Positions 59,100-64,000 of a stretch of DNA of 64,000 nt are shown here, in pieces (the stretch's first letter is position 1; each line of letters opens with the position of its first letter). The notes under the pieces were generated by a model. The model searched no databases. It saw only the letters and a list, made by a program, of their open reading frames with translations, and was not told the DNA's origin. Origin of the DNA: Spongiimicrobium salis (GTDB lineage: Bacteria > Bacteroidota > Bacteroidia > Flavobacteriales > Flavobacteriaceae); the NCBI RefSeq assembly GCF_043678055.1, contig NZ_JBHEQA010000002.1:310001-374000 (forward strand), read 5' to 3'. A program made the position numbers and the translations under genes.

Positions 59100-59735
59100 A
59101 TGTCACTTACTGAAGAATTAAGAGAATTAGCGGAAAACAGTGTCAAAAGACATCCTGGAGAAGCCCAAGAGATTATGAAAGCCGCCATAGAGGAATTGGA
59201 AGGAACGGATATCCTGGAAAAAGCGTTCAAGACAGGGGATAGTATTCCTGCCATTAGCCTGCCAAATGCCAATGGCGTACAACTCGATATTAGGGATATC
59301 CTAAAAGATAAGAGGGTTGTTTTGGCCTTTTATCGCGGTGCATGGTGCCCTTATTGTAACCTTGAATTAAAGGCACTTCAAGAGGCCTTGCCGCAAATTG
59401 AAGCCAAAGGTGCCCAACTGGTTGCCATAAGTCCGCAAACTCCCGACAATAGCATGACTTCCAAGGAAAAGAATGACCTTAGTTTTGAAGTATTATCAGA
59501 TACGGATAATGGCGTGGCCAGGGCCATGAACTTGGTATACGAACTACCAGATGCTTTGGTGGCCTTATACACGAAATTTGGTATTGATTTAGCCTCCAGC
59601 AATGGGGGAACAGCTTGGGAGTTGCCCATTGCTGCAACCTATATTATTGAACAGGATGGGAGCATTTCCTACCATTATTTAGAAGAAGATTATAAATTAA
59701 GGGCAGATCCACAAGCAATATTGGATGCGCTTTAA
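59100..59735 (+). CDS. Peroxiredoxin-like (AhpC/TSA) protein
   Basis: A 211-residue thioredoxin-fold protein. After a helical N-terminus (about 1-60) comes the redoxin domain with GAWCPYCNLEL, where the first Cys is the likely peroxidatic residue and the second one resolves it. This matches the peroxiredoxin-like group of AhpC/TSA proteins with a CPxC centre. The ATG at 59100 lies 31 nt after the reductase stop; an earlier in-frame start would overlap that gene. Followed by a strong terminator. Confidence 0.88.
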   Translation: MSLTEELRELAENSVKRHPGEAQEIMKAAIEELEGTDILEKAFKTGDSIPAISLPNANGVQLDIRDILKDKRVVLAFYRGAWCPYCNLELKALQEALPQIEAKGAQLVAISPQTPDNSMTSKEKNDLSFEVLSDTDNGVARAMNLVYELPDALVALYTKFGIDLASSNGGTAWELPIAATYIIEQDGSISYHYLEEDYKLRADPQAILDAL

Positions 59736-59741
59736 GAGCAT

Positions 59742-59775
59742 AAAAAAGGCAATCTTATTTTAGATTGCCTTTTTT
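59742..59775. terminator. Bidirectional intrinsic terminator
   Basis: A perfect 14-bp stem (AAAAAAGGCAATCT / AGATTGCCTTTTTT) with a 6-nt loop, placed between convergent genes and with A/T runs on both sides. Confidence 0.85.
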
Positions 59776-59819
59776 ATGGTATAAATCCTTCAGAATTACG
59801 GAGCTTGAATACCTTGGAT

Positions 59820-61241
59820 TTAGAATTTGCTGACTTTTACTTCCAATTCGGGAAGTTCCTTTTTTAAGAGATCAATTTGTTTTGGATCGGTTTTCCTATG
59901 AACTTCTATGTATTTTAGATTTTTGCAGGATTTTAACGGCGATAAATCAGCTATTAAAAAGCTGGATATGTAGAAGCTTTCCAATTGCTCCATACCACTA
60001 AAATGTGATGCATTAGTGGTTTCGGACTCAAACGAAGAGCCAGATTTTTCAGGAATGTATAAGGAAGTTAGATTTTTTAAACCTTCCAACGCCGTAAAGT
60101 CGGCTTCCGTAATTCCTTTTTCTCCCACCGACGATATATTGAGCCATTCTAATGATTTTAGAGTACCTACGATGGGATAAAACTCTGCTTTATCCATTTT
60201 GTTGGGAATTCTTAGAATTTTGATTTTCGATTGTCCCTTTAAAAAAGTATAATCATCCATGCTTCCGCCATCTAGCCTAAATTCTTCAATATCGTTTTTC
60301 CCAATTAAGGCATCGGCATTAATAAAACTAATGCCTATGGCATCAAAGATTTTCAGGTTTTTAGCCTCTTTAAAAACACTGAGGTCAAACGGGTTTTCAT
60401 CGGTTCTTCTTAAATAACTAAAGGAAATCTCTTCCAATTCCTTGAGATGTTCCAATGGACCTATATGCTCAATTTTTTCAAAAGCAGAACCAAAATCAAA
60501 TTTTCGGATCCAAGGTAAGCCGGTACATATGGCTTCAAATTCTGCTTGGGATATCTCCCGTCCCAATTTGATATCGATTTGTTCTTTTTTCTCCAATTTT
60601 TGAATGGCTGCTAAGTCCGCATCCGTAAAATGTTCAATAACTACGCGTTTTCCATAAGTTTTAAAGTGCAACGGCGCATCTTCGGCTTCTTCAATACTTG
60701 CCTTTTTAGCATTGGAGGACATGCTTATTCCACTAAATTCGGCTCCTGCCGCATACATGGAAATATCTGTGAACAATTTGCTTTTAGATTCTTTTTTAGA
60801 GGTATATACAATGTCATTGTTTCGTTTATAGAGGATCTTCCCCGATTTTCGTTCCACCTTGACCAGATCTCCTTTTTCCACTTTTACCTTAGAGGTAAAG
60901 ATAACTTTCCCTTTTTCTAAAATTTGGATACTGCCATTTCCTTTCACATACAATCCAAATTCCACCGTATCCCAAGTAAATTCTGTATTCTGGCTGGACA
61001 AGCCCAGTATTTTGGCTCCTTTAGGTTTCGTGATAGTGGCTTGCGTCCACCCATCTTTGTTGGCACCAATGGCCTCTTCTGAGGCGGTACCTGCATTCCA
61101 CCAAGCCTTTACATCCCCATTTTTGATCAGTTTATTTCCTTTGATCGAGATGTTCTTGGTGTTGGTCCAATTGATTTTGGTCTGTGCCTTTACCGTTATA
61201 TGGATCAAGATACATAGCATTAAAAGATAGGTTGTTTTCAT
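59820..61241 (-). CDS. Exported protein with N-terminal beta domain and C-terminal leucine-rich repeats
   Basis: A 473-residue protein. A signal peptide (about 1-19) is followed by a ~160-residue beta-rich domain that resembles lectin-like or galactose-binding folds (DTVEFGLYVKGNGSIQILEKG, shown in part). From about residue 230 the sequence carries leucine-rich repeats, for example LKELEEISFSYLRR, NLKIFDAIGISFI, SLEWLNISSVGEKG and NLTSLYIPEKSG. LRRs serve as binding surfaces. No known specific family recognised. Confidence 0.72.
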   Translation of the reverse strand: MKTTYLLMLCILIHITVKAQTKINWTNTKNISIKGNKLIKNGDVKAWWNAGTASEEAIGANKDGWTQATITKPKGAKILGLSSQNTEFTWDTVEFGLYVKGNGSIQILEKGKVIFTSKVKVEKGDLVKVERKSGKILYKRNNDIVYTSKKESKSKLFTDISMYAAGAEFSGISMSSNAKKASIEEAEDAPLHFKTYGKRVVIEHFTDADLAAIQKLEKKEQIDIKLGREISQAEFEAICTGLPWIRKFDFGSAFEKIEHIGPLEHLKELEEISFSYLRRTDENPFDLSVFKEAKNLKIFDAIGISFINADALIGKNDIEEFRLDGGSMDDYTFLKGQSKIKILRIPNKMDKAEFYPIVGTLKSLEWLNISSVGEKGITEADFTALEGLKNLTSLYIPEKSGSSFESETTNASHFSGMEQLESFYISSFLIADLSPLKSCKNLKYIEVHRKTDPKQIDLLKKELPELEVKVSKF

Positions 61242-61364
61242 AGCAAATTATTAGGTTATTAGTTAAGAATAATGTGTTTATTTCTGCAGTATAACGTATA
61301 AAGCATGCACATCTTATATCTTGAAGGTGTTATAAGTATGATTGTATACAGGGGAACTTGAATC

Positions 61365-61934
61365 TTAGTTTTGTAGGGAAAAGGGTTTGCGCGTAAAAAC
61401 GGTATGGATCATTGGAATGAAAAACTCAAGATTTTCCGAATCATAAGCGGGATCAAAAGAGTTCTGATCCCAATTTTCGCAGAAATCCACCGCAAGTGAA
61501 TAATAGGCATGATTTTTATATTTCTCCCTGGAATTTCGCAAAGCTTCTGATAAACTGACATTATAAAACATCTGAAAAGTTCCATGGTGACGAACGACCC
61601 AAGTAACTTCCTCTTTTACAAAAGGACGCAAAATCTCTGCGGCAACCTGTCCATGGGTAAATGGGGCCAGTACATCCCCAATATCATGGAAAAGCCCGGC
61701 CATCACCCAATCCACGTCGGCTCCGTCACGGTGCACACGTGTGGCGCATTGCAATACATGATCCAATCTACTTATCTTATAAGCCCCATCATCTTCGGTC
61801 ATTTCCTTTAAATGGGCAATCAAGCGGTCGGGTAGGGCCGCAGCAGTGGCCTCATCATTGGCGGCAATGATTTCATAATCTTCTGGGGTGCCATCTTTCA
61901 TGGCAGTAAAACTCACAATGCTATGTTCGGACAT
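61365..61934 (-). CDS. HD-domain phosphohydrolase-like protein
   Basis: A 189-residue protein with metal-ligand residues of HD enzymes: H59 (LDHV), H83-D84 (LFHDIGD) and H94 (FTHG). The arrangement resembles MIOX-type or phosphonate-catabolism HD oxygenases as well as phosphohydrolases, so substrate type is open. The C-terminal part is rich in aromatic residues. It stands alone between the LRR protein and the symporter gene. Confidence 0.75.
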   Translation of the reverse strand: MSEHSIVSFTAMKDGTPEDYEIIAANDEATAAALPDRLIAHLKEMTEDDGAYKISRLDHVLQCATRVHRDGADVDWVMAGLFHDIGDVLAPFTHGQVAAEILRPFVKEEVTWVVRHHGTFQMFYNVSLSEALRNSREKYKNHAYYSLAVDFCENWDQNSFDPAYDSENLEFFIPMIHTVFTRKPFSLQN

Positions 61935-62006
61935 CAGTAGGATATTATGTTTAAAAATACAAATAAAGTCTCTTGATTTACAATCAATGGGCTATAGTCT
62001 TACGGT

Positions 62007-63281
62007 CTATTTCAATTTTCCCAAAGATTTTGCAACTAATACAGAGACACAGCTGTCCCCTGAGATATTTACCACCGTTCTGCACATGTCCAAAGGACGG
62101 TCAACAGACATGATCAACGCTAGGGCCACAGCAAGTTTGGTAGAGGGAAAGCCCACGGATTCCAAAACAATCACCAACATAATGATCCCTGCACTTGGTG
62201 CAGCAGCGGCTCCAATGGAAGCTAAGGTGGCAGTAAGCACAATGGTCAACTGATCGGCAATATTTAGATCGTGCCCCATGACCTGACACACAAAAATGGC
62301 AGCAATGGCTTGCATAAGACTTGTGGCGTCCATATTAATGGTAGCTCCTACGGGACAAACAAAACTGCTGATTTCCTTTTCTACGCCCAAGTTCTCTTCC
62401 ACACATTTCATGGTCACAGGAAGCGTTGCCATACTGGAGCTTGTGGTCAAGGCCGTTAATTGTGCAGGTAAGATGCCCCTTATAAAATGAAATGGATTTC
62501 GTTTTGTATACGCCATGACCAATAGCATATAGAATACTACCAATAGGAACATTCCAAACAAAAGTACGCCAGAATAGCTGAGCAATGCAACGAAAAGTTC
62601 GCCACCGGTAGTTTCCACGATCAATGCAGCGATAAGCGCGACTACACCGTAGGGTGCAAAAAGCATGATTAGATCTACCGCCTTTAAAATGGCATCGTTG
62701 GCAGCATCCACCAAACGTTTTACTGGAGACACTTTGGTGGCAGGCAAAATAAGCATACAAATACTAAAAAGTACCGTCACAAAAATGACTTGAAGCATAT
62801 TGGAATTGCTATTCGCCGCTCCAAAGATGTTCTGTGGCACCAGATTTTCAATAAAATGAAGCGGGCCATTATCGCCCATATTTTGCTTCATTTCAATTTT
62901 ATCGGTCATCATGGAGGTAGAGTCGGGAGACAGACTGGCCAGGGTTTCTGGACTAACATTGGAGCCTGGGGAAAATACATTCACTAAGAATAAGCCCAGC
63001 ACTACGGCAAATACCGTAGTAAATAGGTAGATGACAATGGTTCTCCCTCCAATTTTGGATAAAGAAGCCATATCCTTGAAATCAGTAATTCCCTTAGACA
63101 AAGACACAATGACCAGGGGTACGGCAATCAATTTCAATAACTTAATAAAAATGGTGCCAAAAGGTTTTATCCAATCTTTTACCAAGGCCACACCGGCGGG
63201 GAATTGTGCTGCAATTAGACCAATGATTACCCCCAAAATCATCCCAATGAGGATTTTCCAATGCAATGCTAATTTCTTCAT
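62007..63281 (-). CDS. Dicarboxylate/amino acid:cation symporter (DAACS)
   Basis: A 424-residue polytopic protein with the family hallmarks: the serine-rich re-entrant loop TSSSMATLPVTM, the NMDATSLMQA motif that binds Na+ and substrate, and a C-terminal SVDRPLDMCRTVVNISGD. It probably imports glutamate, aspartate or C4-dicarboxylates with Na+ or H+. Transcribed alone, divergent from the DUF2652 gene. The 117-nt gap upstream holds only its promoter region. Confidence 0.94.
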   Translation of the reverse strand: MKKLALHWKILIGMILGVIIGLIAAQFPAGVALVKDWIKPFGTIFIKLLKLIAVPLVIVSLSKGITDFKDMASLSKIGGRTIVIYLFTTVFAVVLGLFLVNVFSPGSNVSPETLASLSPDSTSMMTDKIEMKQNMGDNGPLHFIENLVPQNIFGAANSNSNMLQVIFVTVLFSICMLILPATKVSPVKRLVDAANDAILKAVDLIMLFAPYGVVALIAALIVETTGGELFVALLSYSGVLLFGMFLLVVFYMLLVMAYTKRNPFHFIRGILPAQLTALTTSSSMATLPVTMKCVEENLGVEKEISSFVCPVGATINMDATSLMQAIAAIFVCQVMGHDLNIADQLTIVLTATLASIGAAAAPSAGIIMLVIVLESVGFPSTKLAVALALIMSVDRPLDMCRTVVNISGDSCVSVLVAKSLGKLK

Positions 63282-63398
63282 AAATAAGGAATGCTATTTT
63301 AAAGCGACAAAAGATAGGAATAAAATACGCTTTGGATGTATTTTTAACTATAGAATACGCACGTACCATCGCGTTTCACTTTTAAGTACCTTTGTCCT

Positions 63399-64000
63399 AT
63401 GTCTAAATCATTACTTTTTATTCCTGACATTTCCGGATACACCAAGTTTATACAAACCACAGAGATCAATCATAGTCAACATGTAATTTCCGAATTGTTG
63501 GAAGTCTTGGTTAGTGCCAATATTTTGAATTTGAAGCTAGTGGAAATTGAAGGAGACGCCTTATTTTTTTATAAAGAAGGAGATGTCCCGTCCCAAGAAA
63601 ATCTGCTGGCACAAATAGAAGGGATGTTTACGGCTTTTCACAGTCATTTGGAATTGCTCAAAAAGAATAGGATATGTCCTTGTAATGCCTGTGCAACCGC
63701 ACCTGATTTGGAATTAAAAATTGTGGCCCATATTGGGGATTTGCAACATATTCAGGTTCAGGGGAATCGCAAACCTTTTGGAAAACATGTGATACAGGCA
63801 CATCGCTTGCTTAAAAATTCCGTGGATAGTCAAAACTATGCCTTAGTGAGCAAAGCCTTGGCCAGTGAGATAGGATTACCGATATATTATTACAGCAAAT
63901 TGTTTCGCTTTAGAGAGGGAGCGGATACCTATGATGACGAAGAGATCCCGTATATTTTTGCGGTTATTGATCAGGAAAAACTAAACCTTAAAGGCTTTGT
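63399..64000 (+). CDS. DUF2652 protein, class III cyclase-like fold (3' end outside window)
   Basis: The frame starts ATG at 63399 and runs to the right edge without a stop, so it is cut off. The N-terminus reads FIPDISGYTKFIQT and continues with LVEIEGDALFFY, the two metal-binding strands found in class III nucleotide cyclases and in DUF2652 proteins. A CPCNACA cluster follows at about residue 92. DUF2652 proteins are uncharacterised; whether cyclase activity is retained needs the rest of the gene. At least 200 residues are seen. Confidence 0.8.
   Translation, partial: MSKSLLFIPDISGYTKFIQTTEINHSQHVISELLEVLVSANILNLKLVEIEGDALFFYKEGDVPSQENLLAQIEGMFTAFHSHLELLKKNRICPCNACATAPDLELKIVAHIGDLQHIQVQGNRKPFGKHVIQAHRLLKNSVDSQNYALVSKALASEIGLPIYYYSKLFRFREGADTYDDEEIPYIFAVIDQEKLNLKGF

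Noticed and set aside
63031..63486. 151-codon plus-strand frame across the symporter start and into the DUF2652 gene
   Set aside because: It lies antisense to the symporter and out of frame with the clear DUF2652 start.
1..64000. rRNA or tRNA genes, or complete insertion sequences
   Set aside because: No cloverleaf-like segment, rRNA stretch or transposase gene was seen on either strand by reading.

Overview
The window looks like chromosomal DNA of a marine-type Bacteroidota, most probably a Flavobacteriaceae member. Supporting signs are moderate-to-low GC, many lipoproteins and SusC-like TonB receptors, Bacteroidota-type promoters (TTTG-N19-TAnnTTTG), a menaquinone gene, an ECF sigma operon, pirin, DUF819, DUF2652 and GH113-like families. 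No rRNA, tRNA, CRISPR array or complete insertion sequence was seen. Both ends cut genes: a helicase on the left and a DUF2652 protein on the right.

Layout. 1-3009: helicase C-terminus, glycosyltransferase and menB. 3010-8384: an accessory stretch holding four copies of a ~152-nt repeat whose stem-loop reads as a minus-strand intrinsic terminator, a run of unrecognised tiny membrane-protein genes, a Cys-rich lipoprotein, a thioredoxin-like protein and a Na+/H+ antiporter. 8385-14484: serine hydrolase, pirin, a heme/FG-GAP lipoprotein, an amidase and an M14 peptidase. 14493-24225 (minus): an alpha-2-macroglobulin protein that carries a TonB plug domain, next to a SusC-like barrel that appears to lack its own plug, then OmpA-like and VWA lipoproteins. 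24504-29969: a molybdenum hydroxylase (IorA/IorB type) with cofactor-maturation genes. 30094-33362: an ECF sigma operon and an amidohydrolase.

33534-52258 is the most notable region, a divergent nonribosomal-peptide locus. The minus arm encodes HupE/UreJ, C-A(N), A(C)-PCP-E, C-PCP-TE, a phosphopantetheinyl transferase and a glycosyltransferase. The plus arm encodes a carrier protein, a C-A-PCP synthetase, a His-rich protein and a TonB receptor. The plus-arm A domain reads as Asn-specific and holds an inserted zinc-ribbon/PP-loop ATPase domain of about 335 residues between motifs A8 and A9. The other A domain is broken between two genes at the same joint. The terminal module has no A domain and its thioesterase has Cys where Ser is usual. 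With HupE, the His-rich protein and the receptor alongside, a modified, possibly thioamidated or amidinated, metal-binding peptide is a reasonable but unproven product.

52402-64000: ordinary flavobacterial genes, including DUF819, MORN, GH113-like, a cold-shock protein, an ArsR/AHSA1 pair, HxlR divergent from an old-yellow-enzyme/redoxin operon, an LRR lipoprotein-like protein, an HD protein, a dicarboxylate symporter and the DUF2652 protein cut by the right edge.
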